Shown: positions 37,380 to 46,675, counted from the stretch's first letter. The stretch: DNA of 64,000 nt from Thainema sp966674685 (GCA_966674685.1 CBKWJC010000013.1:24227-88226); one strand, 5' to 3'. A program made the numbers and translations. Notes: generated from the sequence alone by a model not told the origin.

Positions 37380-39953
37380 TTAATTCGTAACCAGATCTGC
37401 GATCGCAAGCACGAGTTGTTCGGGTTCAATCGGTTTGGAGATGTGGCGCTGAAAACCAAACTTTAGAGTGCGGTTGCAATCTTCCTCTCGCACATAGGCC
37501 GTGACTGCGATCGCAGGTATATCACCACCTTGCTCTGTCGGTAAGGATCGAATCTGCTGTATCAGGTCGTACCCATCCATGTGGGGCATACCGATATCGC
37601 AAAGCAGCACATCTGGTTTAAAGGTCGCGAGATCTGCTAAGACTTCTTGCCCAGACGCGACAACTTTCACGTCCGCCCCATAGTGAGCCAGTATCATCAT
37701 GATGACCGTGCGAGCATCTTCTAGATCATCAACAGCCAGCACTTTTGTGCCGCTGAGTTTAAGGTTAGTTGTGGAGGAGGAATTGCTTGAGGATTGAACG
37801 GTTTCATCTCTATCTAAGGGTAACTGAACCGTAAATGTTGCGCCTTGATTCTCACCGGGACTATCCGCCGCGATTGTGCCGCCGTGGGCATCTACTAACT
37901 GTTTGACAATTGATAGTCCTAAGCCGAGTCCGCCATATTGACGAGTGGTTGAGGCGTCGGCCTGACGGAAAGATTGAAAAATGTAGGGCAAAAAGTCGGG
38001 ATTGATGCCGCGTCCGGTGTCGGTGACGGTGATTTGGGCGTAGGCAGGAGAGGGGGAAGCAGGAGAGGGGGAGAAAGGGGGAGGGGGAGAGGTTTCTTGC
38101 TCCGTTGCTCCCTGGCTCCGTTGCTCCGACGCTCCTACTCTCCCCCGCTCTACCCCACTCACCTGTTCTAGCTTCACCTCTACTCGACCACCATTGGGCG
38201 TAAACTTGACGGCATTCGAGAGCAGATTCCAGACGATTTGCTGTAGTCGGGCGGCATCGCCTTGGACTTGGCAAGTGTCGTTTAGTTCAAGCTGGAGTGA
38301 GATGGATTTGGCGGCGGCGGCTGTTCTGACGACTTCTACGGCGGAGCGGATGACCGAGGTGAGATTTACGGGAGCAATATCGAGCTTGAGCTTACCGCGC
38401 AGGATTTTGGCAATGTCTAACAGATCGTCGATGAGCTGGGTCTGAAGTTTGGCGTTACGCTCGATGGTGCTGAGACCCTGTTGAACCTGAGCCTCATCAA
38501 ACTTTTTCATCTGGAGCAGTTTCGACCAGGCCAAGATGGGGTTGAGCGGCGATCGCAACTCGTGGGAGAGTACGGCTAAAAATTCGTCTTTGATTCGATT
38601 TGCCTGTTCGGCGGCTTCCCGTGCTGCCCGTTCCCGCTCTAGGAGTCGCTGGCGTTCATCCGTTGCCTGTCGCTGCTCGATTAAATCGGCGGCTTGGCGA
38701 GCTAGCAAATCTAGAAACCGCAGTTCGCGATCGCAAGGCCGATGGCGTTTGCGCCAGTGGGTGGAAAACATGCCGATGAACTTACCCGACCGAGAGATCA
38801 GGGGGGTGGACTGGGCGGAGAGAAATCCCGCATCAAGATGCATCTTCAACGAGCCGTCCGGATCGTCGGGGGCATCAAAATCAACAAAGGCACGTTCACC
38901 ATGCATCAGTGCTTGTCCACAGGAGGTTTGTGAACTGGCCATAATCCGATCGAAGTGATCGATCATATTCTGAGTAAAGCTGTGCGTGGCAAGCAACTGT
39001 AGTTCGTTCGCTCTGAGATCAAAGCATTGAAATGAACCCGCATCGGCTCGGGAAAGCGCGATCGCAGCCGCCATAATTTCGTTATAGAGAACCTGAATAT
39101 TCTCTTCAGATGTGAGGCGGGCACCTAAATCTTGTAAAAGCTGGGTATCGTGCAGGTCGGCGGCGATAGTGGCTTCGGCCTGTTTGCGATCGCTAATATC
39201 TTCTGCAATGCCGCCGAGCCACAATAATTCGCCTTGGTCGTTATAGATCGGGAAACAGCGATCGCGAACCCAAACGACGCTGCCATCGGGACGAAGCACG
39301 CGATATTCCTGGCTAAAGGTATCTTGGGTACACTGTCGCCAGCCTGAGTGAACGCGATCGCGATCATCGGGATGAACAAAATCAACAAAGCAGTCTAGGT
39401 TCTTGCAAATCTCGCTAGCGGGACGACCCCACACTTGGTCATAGGATGGACTGACATAAACGAGCTGACGCGTCTCGATATCGGTGATCCAAATGACATC
39501 TTTGTGGTTTTCGGCAAAGCCTTTAAAGCGGGCTTCACTTTCCTGGAGAGCGGCTTCGGCAGCTTTGCGATCGCGCTGCTCTTGGGCTTCCCGCAAGGCC
39601 CGCTCCACGCAGGGCACTAACCGCCCCAGTCGCTGCTTCAGCACGTAATCAGTCGCGCCCATTTTCAGCGATTCGATTGCCAATTCTTCACCGATACTGG
39701 CCGAGACAAAAATGAAGGGAGTATCGGGGCACTGATGCTGAGCAATTTGTAACGCCGTCATGCCATCAAATCCAGGCAGGGCATAGTCAGCCAGAATCAG
39801 GTCAAACGTTTCTGTATGGAGGGCAGCCTCAAATTTGGCGCGGGTATCTACAACGTCTAAATCACAGTCAATCCCGCCCTCAGCCAGCGTCAGTTGCACC
39901 ACTTCCGCATCTAACGGATTATCTTCTAGCAGGAGAAACCGCAGGGGTCTCAT
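37380..39953 (-). CDS. Hybrid histidine kinase: REC-PAS-GAF-HisKA-HATPase-REC
   Basis: 857 residues. Domains: receiver 5-125 (Asp56 in LILADYALPG), PAS 137-255, GAF 265-430, dimerisation helix with His464 (AVLSHELRSPL), ATP-binding domain 565-715 (Asn580; DTGRGI; GLGLGL), and a second receiver 735-855 (Asp786 in LLCDIGMP, Lys840). Residues 597-638 are a low-complexity insert of repeat DNA (38040-38165) in a loop of the ATP domain. It begins inside the last four bases of the upstream kinase gene (ATGA overlap). No membrane segment; signal unknown. Confidence 0.93.
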   Translation of the reverse strand: MRPLRFLLLEDNPLDAEVVQLTLAEGGIDCDLDVVDTRAKFEAALHTETFDLILADYALPGFDGMTALQIAQHQCPDTPFIFVSASIGEELAIESLKMGATDYVLKQRLGRLVPCVERALREAQEQRDRKAAEAALQESEARFKGFAENHKDVIWITDIETRQLVYVSPSYDQVWGRPASEICKNLDCFVDFVHPDDRDRVHSGWRQCTQDTFSQEYRVLRPDGSVVWVRDRCFPIYNDQGELLWLGGIAEDISDRKQAEATIAADLHDTQLLQDLGARLTSEENIQVLYNEIMAAAIALSRADAGSFQCFDLRANELQLLATHSFTQNMIDHFDRIMASSQTSCGQALMHGERAFVDFDAPDDPDGSLKMHLDAGFLSAQSTPLISRSGKFIGMFSTHWRKRHRPCDRELRFLDLLARQAADLIEQRQATDERQRLLERERAAREAAEQANRIKDEFLAVLSHELRSPLNPILAWSKLLQMKKFDEAQVQQGLSTIERNAKLQTQLIDDLLDIAKILRGKLKLDIAPVNLTSVIRSAVEVVRTAAAAKSISLQLELNDTCQVQGDAARLQQIVWNLLSNAVKFTPNGGRVEVKLEQVSGVERGRVGASEQRSQGATEQETSPPPPFSPSPASPSPAYAQITVTDTGRGINPDFLPYIFQSFRQADASTTRQYGGLGLGLSIVKQLVDAHGGTIAADSPGENQGATFTVQLPLDRDETVQSSSNSSSTTNLKLSGTKVLAVDDLEDARTVIMMILAHYGADVKVVASGQEVLADLATFKPDVLLCDIGMPHMDGYDLIQQIRSLPTEQGGDIPAIAVTAYVREEDCNRTLKFGFQRHISKPIEPEQLVLAIADLVTN
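38040..38165 (-). repeat. In-frame low-complexity repeat tract inside a kinase ATP domain
   Basis: The DNA is made of GGAGAGGGGGA-type purine repeats and TTGCTCCGTTGCTCC-type words. On the coding strand it keeps the reading frame and encodes Ser/Pro/Glu/Gln-rich residues 597-638 between KLEQ and QITVTDTGRG. Without it the two flanking segments would join as in ordinary kinases. Confidence 0.75.
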
Positions 39954-42900
39954 CTAATCACCTCCTGCTTCGGCAGTGAAACGTAAAATGTTGCGCCCTG
40001 CTCAACCGCGCCTTCGGCCCAGACGCGTCCGCCGTGTCGATGAACAATTCGTCGCACATTGGCCAGTCCAACCCCAGTGCCAGCAAACTGTTCTTGCGAA
40101 TGCAAGCGTTGAAACAGGCTAAACAGGCGGTCTTTGTACTTCATATCAAACCCTGCTCCGTTGTCCTGCACGAAGAAAACGATTTCATGGTCGTAAGCAT
40201 TACTACCGATGGTAATGGTGGCTGCCCTGCGATCGCGCGTGTACTTCACAGCATTTGACAATAGATTCTGTACGACTAACCGTAATAAATCCGGATCGCC
40301 CTCCACCTCTGGCAATGGTTCAATCTGCCAGTCAATCGTTCGGTCTATGGTTTCCGGTTCAAGTTGCGATCGCACCTGCTCCACCAGCTCATTCATCGCA
40401 ACGCGAACCATGCGGAGTGGAGTTTTACCCATACGCGAAAATTGCAGCAGGTCGTTGATCATCTTGAGCGCTTGACCCGCCGCTTGCTCAATGATGCCGA
40501 GATAGCGCAGGCTGCTGGCAGCATCAGCTTGATCGGCATTGAGCTGGGTCTGCAACCGCTCCACAAAGCTGTTGATGTAGCGCAGCGGCGTTTGCAAATC
40601 GTGCGACACCGAATAGGAAAAGGCATCCAGCTCTTGATTAATCGCCTCAAGCTGAGCCGTGCGAGCCTGCACCCGTTGCTCCAGCGTCTCATTCAGTGCC
40701 TGCACTTCCTGCGTGATCTGTTTCTGATAGGCAACATCCCGCCGCATCTTGGCTAACTGCAAGTGAGTATTGACTCGCGCTAGGAGCTGCCGTGCCGAGA
40801 ACGGTTTGACTAAATAGTCATCTGCGCCTGCCTCTAGCCCTTCGATTTGCGCTTCTTCTCCGGCTCGTGCTGAGAGTAAGATTGTCGGAATTTCTCGCGT
40901 ATCCGGATTCTCCCGCAGCGATCGCAACAGCTCAAACCCGTCTATCTCCGGCATCATGATGTCGGTCAGCACCAGATCATACACGGGGCCACCGTCACCG
41001 TCACGATCTAACGCATCCTGAACCATCGTCAAAGCCACCGAGCCATCATCGGCGGTTTCAACCTCGTAGTAGGGATCGAGCAGTCGCTGGAGATAACCGC
41101 GCATATCAGCATTATCCTCAACGAGAAGAATTCTCGATTTTGAATTTTGAATTTTGAATTTTGAATTATCCGGTTGTTCCAATGCAGATACTTCTTGGGC
41201 AGATTCAGCTTCTTGTAATCCAAAATCCCGTTGCCAGCTTTGGGCTTCTTGGACAAAAGCATTGGTCTGTGCAGTCGTGGTGGGAGTAGCGGTTGCGTTG
41301 GGGGATTGGCCGGAAAGGTGCATTTGGCTTTGCCATCTCGCAGAGAATCGCGCATCGGTAGGCAAATGTTCAGCGCCCATCGGCACCGTCACCGTAAACG
41401 TCGTCCCCTGACCAACTTCGCTCGTCACATCAACGGTGCCGCCTTGCAGCTTCACCAACTCCTGCACCAGCGCTAAACCAATCCCCGATCCTTCATAACT
41501 GCGACCCTGATTGCTTTTGCTCTGGTAAAACCGCTCGAAAATATGGGGCAGCTCGTCGGGAGGAATGCCGATGCCAGTATCGCAGACTTCTAAAGTGACA
41601 AATTTTGAGTGTTGAGTGTTGAATTTTGAGTGTTGAGCCGAAGCATCTTTTCCTAACTCAGAACTCAACATTGAGAATTCAGAACTTTCAAACAGTCTCA
41701 CCTCAATTTCGCCCTCAACCGTGAATTTGAACGCATTCGAGAGCAGATTGAGGACGATTTTTTCCCACATTTCCCGGTCGATGTAGACAGGTTCCGGCAG
41801 AGGTGAACAGTCAACGATAAACTTTAAGCCCGCACTTTCAATCGTCGAGCGAAACATGCTGGCTAGATTTGCCGTATACGCTGCCAGATCGGTCGGTTCG
41901 TAATTCACTTGAATTCGCTCGGCTTCAACGCGGGAAAAGTCGAGTAGGGTGTTGACCAGTTTGAGCAGACGCAGGGCGTTGCGGTGGGCGAGGTTGAGTT
42001 GGGCAAGGGGAGAGGGGGAGAGGGGGAGAGCCGGAGAAGTATCTCCGTTACCCCCTTGCCCCCCTGCCCCCCTGCTCCCTTGCTCCCTTGCTTCTAGATC
42101 TGCGATCGCATCTGCCAACGGCCCCAACAACAGCGTCAGCGGTGTGCGAAATTCGTGCGAAACGTTGCTGAAAAATAGGTTTTTGGCGTGGTTGAGTTCG
42201 GCCAGGGTTTCGGCGCGTTGATGTTCTTGTTCAAGGGTAGATTGTTCTCGCACTCGCTGAAGTTCTGCTTCGCGCAACACTTTTTCGGTGCGGGTGCGCT
42301 CGACTGCTGTCCAAATCCGCTCCGCCGTCTCGCGAATTAAATCCATTTCCAGGTCTGTCCACGGGTGGGGGTGAACATCGTGAATGGCGAGTATGGCAAC
42401 GAGCTTCCCGGCTCTGAGTAACGGCACGCCAGCTCCTGCCCTAATCTGATAGGTGCGATAGGCTTCGCGTTCTTCGGCGCTGACCCGTGGACTAACTTCT
42501 AGGTCGTCGATCCGGTAGGGGCGTCCGGCGGCAAAATCCTCGTTAACAAAGGTGCCGAAATCGTCTATGCGGTACTTCAAATCCAGCAGCGGCAAGCCGT
42601 TCGCATAGCCCACCCCGTCGGCACTATAGTATTCGCCGCTGCTGTCGCACTCGTGATACTGCGCGCGGCTCACGCCGAGATGCTCGCCAAGCAGGCGCAT
42701 AGCAGCCGCTTTGATGTCATTCGGCTGCACGAGTCGTTGCAGAATATCGCTGAGCTTCAGCAGAAACGCCTGCTGCTCCTCGGCTTGTTTGCTATCGGTG
42801 ATATCGTTGAACACCACAGCAACTTGACGGCTCCCTGCACCGCCGATCCGCGAGGCATAGACGGTATACCAACGGTCAACGGAGGCCGTGTAGTATTCGG

Positions 42901-44848
42901 TACGCCTGCCTCTGCCGGAAATTACAACATCACTGTAGAAGCCAAGCCATTGCTGTTCAAAATTGGGCGCGATTTCCAACAGCGTCTTGCCGACTGCATT
43001 AGTTAAATCAGTTTGTTGCTCCCAAGCTGGATTCGTCTCCACAATCCGAAAATCAGCGGGATGACCTGACTCGTCAGGAATCATTTCCAGCAGGGTAAAG
43101 CCCTCGTCAATCGAGGTGAATAGCGATCGATATTTCTCTTCCGATTGCCGCAGGGCTGTTTCAGCGTGGGCACGTTGGATATCTGCCCAGATGCGTTCGG
43201 CGGTTTCGCGCACCAGTTCAACTTCCGCCTCTGTCCACTCGCGGGGTGCGGGTTCGTTCACGGCGAGTGCGCCGACTAATACCTCTCCTTTGATGAGCGG
43301 TATGGCAACAATCCCGACCATTCTGATCATCGCCATCGCTGCACGTTCAGCATCGGGAATGATGTTTGTGGATTGCGTATCCGTGATGACGATGGTTTCG
43401 CTCCTTCGCATGATTGGCAAACTCCAACCGTATTCCGACAGCGGATAATTTCCGACGATCGAAGGCGAGTCGCCGCGTGAATAGTGTTGATTGACGCGGG
43501 CATACCCCTCCGCCTCGTGGACTTCGACATAGTAGGCACGATCAACGCCCAACTGTTCACCCAGGAGACGGCACGCTTCTGCCTGAATTTGTACCGGGTC
43601 AGAGAGCGATCGCAAGGCATCTGACAACTTCACCCTAAAGGCATCCGTCTCAGCCGCGCGGCGCAATTGGGCTTCTGCTTGTTTGCGATCGCTAATATCG
43701 GTAAACAAAACCGCCACGCGGCGGCTCCCGTCTCCGCCTAAACGGAAAACATACAGGTCAAAAACGCGATCTAGGGTAGCTTCCCGTTCTTCAAACCGAA
43801 TCGGTTCACCTGTTTCGGCAACCCGCCCATAAACCTGTGCCCACTGTGGATTGGGTGTCCCTAGGAGTTCTGTGGCTTTGCGTCCGACCGGATAGTCCAT
43901 GCCCGTCTGCTTGACAAACGCAGGGTTGACTTCCAGAAAGAGAAAGTCGTTCCAATTGCCATTCTCATCGGCCACCACTTCCACGACGGCATACGCCTCA
44001 TCCATCGACCCGAACAGGGTGCGATACTTTTCTTCCGATTCACGCAGAGCGGCTTCAGCCTGTTTGCGTTCATCTTCGACGCGTTTGCGATCGCTAATGT
44101 CATACGAAACCACCAGCACTGCATAAGCGTCTCCATTGGGCGAACGTAGCGGTGTCCCGCATGAGATGTAGCAGCGATCATGAGCCTGATGCTCATGCTC
44201 AAACGGTTTCCCCGCTAGCGCTTGACGATAATTCGACTCGTAATAGGTCGCTAACTCAGGCGGCAGCACCTCAAAGATCGTCCGCCCCACCAAATCTTTT
44301 GGCTCAAATCCGGCAGCGTGTAATGCCTCGCCCTCGGCTAACCAATAGCGCAGATTGCGATCAACCACAAAGACTGCTCCTCCCGGTAGATTTTCAATCA
44401 TTGCCTGTAACAGGTCTGCTGATTGGGTTAGGGGGTCAGTGGGTGATGGAGTTAATGGGGTGGCAGAGCCGAAAGCCGCCTCGACTGCTTGCTGTAGGAT
44501 GTCAGCCGTAATTTGATCTTGGACTAGGTAATCTATGGCTCCGGCTTTTAGCGATCGCACTGCTAGGTTGACATCTGCTCGACCCAGCACAATCACGGGC
44601 GGACAGCGCTCTCCCATCTGCGCGTTGATTCGTACCAGTAGATCCAGCGCGCGATCACCGGACGCTTCATCCTCTAGGAGAATGCCGCCCACCCCCTGAG
44701 TTTGGCACAGCTCAATAATAGAGCCGTCGTAGGGCGCAGTTAAAACTGAACAGGGGAGTCCAGCCTGATCAATCAGCCAATGCCGATACTGATCAGCATG
44801 GCTGCGATCGCAACCGATGATTAAAAGAGTATGGTCAAAGCGTGCCAT
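39950..44848 (-). CDS. Giant hybrid kinase with two transmitter modules
   Basis: 1632 residues. Order: degenerate receiver 1-125 (phospho-site region altered, Gln110 where Lys is expected), PAS 145-255, PAS 270-390, GAF 405-560, PAS 568-690, GAF 695-855, HisKA with His898 (VSHEFRTPL), ATP domain to about 1158 (Asn1037; DTGIGI), receiver 1240-1365 (Asp1296, Lys1348), then a second, phytochrome-like HisKA with His1416 (YSVSHDLQTPL) and ATP domain to 1625 (NLLSNAVKY; DNGAGF). Three repeat tracts sit in frame at 921-948, 1054-1083 and 1226-1238. No membrane segment. It overlaps the next kinase by 4 nt. Confidence 0.92.
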   Translation of the reverse strand: MARFDHTLLIIGCDRSHADQYRHWLIDQAGLPCSVLTAPYDGSIIELCQTQGVGGILLEDEASGDRALDLLVRINAQMGERCPPVIVLGRADVNLAVRSLKAGAIDYLVQDQITADILQQAVEAAFGSATPLTPSPTDPLTQSADLLQAMIENLPGGAVFVVDRNLRYWLAEGEALHAAGFEPKDLVGRTIFEVLPPELATYYESNYRQALAGKPFEHEHQAHDRCYISCGTPLRSPNGDAYAVLVVSYDISDRKRVEDERKQAEAALRESEEKYRTLFGSMDEAYAVVEVVADENGNWNDFLFLEVNPAFVKQTGMDYPVGRKATELLGTPNPQWAQVYGRVAETGEPIRFEEREATLDRVFDLYVFRLGGDGSRRVAVLFTDISDRKQAEAQLRRAAETDAFRVKLSDALRSLSDPVQIQAEACRLLGEQLGVDRAYYVEVHEAEGYARVNQHYSRGDSPSIVGNYPLSEYGWSLPIMRRSETIVITDTQSTNIIPDAERAAMAMIRMVGIVAIPLIKGEVLVGALAVNEPAPREWTEAEVELVRETAERIWADIQRAHAETALRQSEEKYRSLFTSIDEGFTLLEMIPDESGHPADFRIVETNPAWEQQTDLTNAVGKTLLEIAPNFEQQWLGFYSDVVISGRGRRTEYYTASVDRWYTVYASRIGGAGSRQVAVVFNDITDSKQAEEQQAFLLKLSDILQRLVQPNDIKAAAMRLLGEHLGVSRAQYHECDSSGEYYSADGVGYANGLPLLDLKYRIDDFGTFVNEDFAAGRPYRIDDLEVSPRVSAEEREAYRTYQIRAGAGVPLLRAGKLVAILAIHDVHPHPWTDLEMDLIRETAERIWTAVERTRTEKVLREAELQRVREQSTLEQEHQRAETLAELNHAKNLFFSNVSHEFRTPLTLLLGPLADAIADLEAREQGSRGAGGQGGNGDTSPALPLSPSPLAQLNLAHRNALRLLKLVNTLLDFSRVEAERIQVNYEPTDLAAYTANLASMFRSTIESAGLKFIVDCSPLPEPVYIDREMWEKIVLNLLSNAFKFTVEGEIEVRLFESSEFSMLSSELGKDASAQHSKFNTQHSKFVTLEVCDTGIGIPPDELPHIFERFYQSKSNQGRSYEGSGIGLALVQELVKLQGGTVDVTSEVGQGTTFTVTVPMGAEHLPTDARFSARWQSQMHLSGQSPNATATPTTTAQTNAFVQEAQSWQRDFGLQEAESAQEVSALEQPDNSKFKIQNSKSRILLVEDNADMRGYLQRLLDPYYEVETADDGSVALTMVQDALDRDGDGGPVYDLVLTDIMMPEIDGFELLRSLRENPDTREIPTILLSARAGEEAQIEGLEAGADDYLVKPFSARQLLARVNTHLQLAKMRRDVAYQKQITQEVQALNETLEQRVQARTAQLEAINQELDAFSYSVSHDLQTPLRYINSFVERLQTQLNADQADAASSLRYLGIIEQAAGQALKMINDLLQFSRMGKTPLRMVRVAMNELVEQVRSQLEPETIDRTIDWQIEPLPEVEGDPDLLRLVVQNLLSNAVKYTRDRRAATITIGSNAYDHEIVFFVQDNGAGFDMKYKDRLFSLFQRLHSQEQFAGTGVGLANVRRIVHRHGGRVWAEGAVEQGATFYVSLPKQEVIR
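41135..41173 (-). repeat. In-frame ATTTTGAATTTTGA repeat tract before the receiver
   Basis: Three copies of TTTTGAA-type words on the plus strand, encoding NSKFKIQNSKS-type residues 1226-1238 directly before the receiver start (RILLVEDNADM). This peptide wording recurs in many cyanobacterial genomes as a translated dispersed repeat (from memory). Confidence 0.7.
41600..41689 (-). repeat. In-frame GAGTGTTGAGTGTTGA repeat tract in the first ATP domain
   Basis: Repeat words TTTGAGTGTTGAGTGTTGA and their inverted counterparts (AACTCAGAACTCAACA) fill 90 bp and encode residues 1054-1083 (FESSEFSMLSSEL, then AQHSKFNTQHSKF). The tract lies just before the EVCDTGIGIPP box, the same loop that is interrupted in the neighbouring kinase. 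Confidence 0.75.
42005..42088 (-). repeat. In-frame purine-rich repeat tract in the first HisKA domain
   Basis: GGGGGAGAGGGGGAGAG and CCCTTGCTCCCTTGC-type words encode residues 921-948 (REQGSRGAGGQGG, then PALPLSPSPL) at the turn between the two dimerisation helices, after His898. Confidence 0.75.
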
Positions 44849-44887
44849 TAACGTCAGATTTTGCCCAACGGCCTCAGCTATTTGTCA

Positions 44888-44938
44888 TCCTAAGTACGTG
44901 CTCTTCCTAAGTAAGTGCTCTTCCTAAGTAAGTGCTCT
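44888..44938. repeat. Three tandem 17-bp repeats
   Basis: TCCTAAGTAAGTGCTCT occurs three times without spacer (44888-44904, 44905-44921, 44922-44938); the first copy has one substitution (ACG for AAG). It lies 40 bp upstream of the giant kinase start and could be a variable-number promoter repeat. Confidence 0.85.
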
Positions 44939-44980
44939 TCTCAATACTGTTCAACTGTTTATTGGGGATTGCTGATTTTA

Positions 44981-45025
44981 AGGATGAAGTGATATGGGGA
45001 CACCGCCCCTACATCACTTCATCCT
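44981..45025. repeat. Perfect 13-bp inverted repeat
   Basis: AGGATGAAGTGAT (44981-44993) pairs with ATCACTTCATCCT (45013-45025); the loop itself holds TGGGGACACCGCCCCTAC, which can pair further. A dispersed palindrome related to the GTAGGGGCG family. Confidence 0.75.
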
Positions 45026-45369
45026 CAGATTAAGCAGCGCCATTTGCTGAATACAGATGCGATCGCAGATGACTCTCGTCCAAATGTATGGCGCTTGCTA
45101 CATTGCTTGAATCCACCAAGAGACGGAAGGCCCACTGAACGCGATTGAACCGTCGAAATGCGATCCCGTTTCGCTACACACTTTCCGGTAGAATGCGAGT
45201 GGCTTGGCAAGGCTTGAGTTTTGACTTACAGCCTTACACAAAGATGATTATGGATATGCCCACCAGCTCAATATTTTGGCGAATGGGTCGTGCATCTGCG
45301 ATCGCATTATGAGATGATTGGGATATTTAATAGGTATTTTTGCTTAGACGCAATTAGGAGGTTTTATTC

Positions 45370-46575
45370 GTGGCTAAGAAAACCGTAGCGAATCTGTCGG
45401 CAGCCGAGGTATCCGGCAAGCGGGTATTCATTCGGGCTGATTTCAATGTTCCTTTAAATGAGCAGGGCGAAATCACCGACGATACTCGGATTCGGGCTGC
45501 ATTACCGACGATTCAGGATCTGACATCCAAAGGGGCAAAGGTGATCCTGTCTAGCCACATGGGTCGTCCCAAAGCACAAGTTAACGAAAGCATGCGGTTA
45601 ACACCCGTAGCAAAGCGTCTGTCTGAACTACTCGGCCAGGACGTGATCAAGTGCGACGACTGCATCGGTGATCAAGTAGCATCCACCATCAACGGCATGT
45701 CCAACGGTCAAGTGGCGCTACTGGAAAATGTGCGCTTCTATGCAGGTGAAGAAAAGAACGATCCGGAATTTGCCAAGCAGTTGGCCGCTAATGCTGACCT
45801 GTACGTCAACGACGCATTCGGCACCGCTCACCGTGCCCACGCATCCACCGAAGGCGTAACCCACTATCTCAGTCCCTCCGTTGCAGGCTACCTAATCGAG
45901 AAGGAACTACAGTTCCTCAAGGGCGCAATTGAATCTCCTAAAAAGCCGCTGGCTGCGATCATCGGTGGTTCTAAAGTATCTAGCAAGATCGGCGTTATCG
46001 ACACGCTGCTCGACAAGGTAGACAAGCTGCTAATTGGCGGCGGCATGATCTTCACCTTTTACAAGGCGCGTGGTCTGAGCGTTGGTAAGTCCTTGGTTGA
46101 AGAAGACAAGCTGGAACTGGCCAAGTCTCTAGAAGCAAAGGCTAAAGAAAAAGGCGTTGAGCTGCTGCTGCCCACTGACGTTGTAGTTGCTGACAACTTT
46201 GCAGCCGATGCCAATGCTCAAACCGTCAGCGTTGAGGCAATTCCCGACGGCTGGATGGGCTTGGATATTGGCCCCGATTCGATCAAGGTCTTCCAAGATG
46301 CGCTGGCCGACTGCAAGACCGTGATCTGGAACGGCCCGATGGGTGTATTCGAGTTCGACAAGTTTGCCAAGGGCACAGAAGCGATCGCATATACGCTAGC
46401 TGACCTGACCAAGCAGGATGTGATCACCATCATCGGTGGTGGCGACTCGGTTGCGGCAGTTGAGAAAGTTGGCGTGGCTGAGCAAATGAGCCACATTTCC
46501 ACGGGTGGTGGTGCCAGCCTCGAACTGCTCGAAGGTAAGGAACTACCGGGTATCGCAGCACTAGACGAAGCGTAA
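45370..46575 (+). CDS. pgk: Phosphoglycerate kinase
   Basis: 401 residues. Makes or uses 1,3-bisphosphoglycerate in glycolysis and the Calvin cycle (cytosol). Signatures: VFIRADFNVPLN near the N-terminus, SSHMGRPK, and near the C-terminus IIGGGDSVAAVEKVG and FEFDKFA. Starts at GTG with a strong AGGAGG nine bases upstream (45356-45361), which fixes this start. Single gene followed by two hairpins. Confidence 0.98.
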   Translation: MAKKTVANLSAAEVSGKRVFIRADFNVPLNEQGEITDDTRIRAALPTIQDLTSKGAKVILSSHMGRPKAQVNESMRLTPVAKRLSELLGQDVIKCDDCIGDQVASTINGMSNGQVALLENVRFYAGEEKNDPEFAKQLAANADLYVNDAFGTAHRAHASTEGVTHYLSPSVAGYLIEKELQFLKGAIESPKKPLAAIIGGSKVSSKIGVIDTLLDKVDKLLIGGGMIFTFYKARGLSVGKSLVEEDKLELAKSLEAKAKEKGVELLLPTDVVVADNFAADANAQTVSVEAIPDGWMGLDIGPDSIKVFQDALADCKTVIWNGPMGVFEFDKFAKGTEAIAYTLADLTKQDVITIIGGGDSVAAVEKVGVAEQMSHISTGGGASLELLEGKELPGIAALDEA

Positions 46576-46607
46576 GATCAGTTTGATGAAGATCTGAAAA
46601 CCATCTT

Positions 46608-46635
46608 GTAGGGGCGAATGGCCATTCGCCCCTAC
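46608..46635. repeat. Perfect 28-bp palindrome, GTAGGGGCGAATGG family
   Basis: GTAGGGGCGAATGG followed directly by its exact reverse complement. The same arms flank the repeat at 34661-34715. A dispersed palindrome just after pgk. Confidence 0.85.
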
Positions 46636-46675
46636 GGTGTGTGTAATCTGCACCATGCAATGATTGCAGCGCAAC

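Larger units (their letters stand above)
44849..45369. other. Divergent intergenic region, giant kinase / pgk
   Basis: 521 bp holding the 17-bp tandem repeats, an inverted repeat at 44981-45025, and toward the right the pgk promoter. An open frame on the minus strand at 45025-45210 has no recognisable protein and is not called. Confidence 0.5.

Noticed and set aside
44888..44938. Possible CRISPR-like repeats
   Set aside because: Units are 17 bp and directly joined with no spacers.
45025..45210. 61-codon minus-strand frame upstream of pgk
   Set aside because: No protein-like pattern; lies in a promoter region with an inverted repeat.
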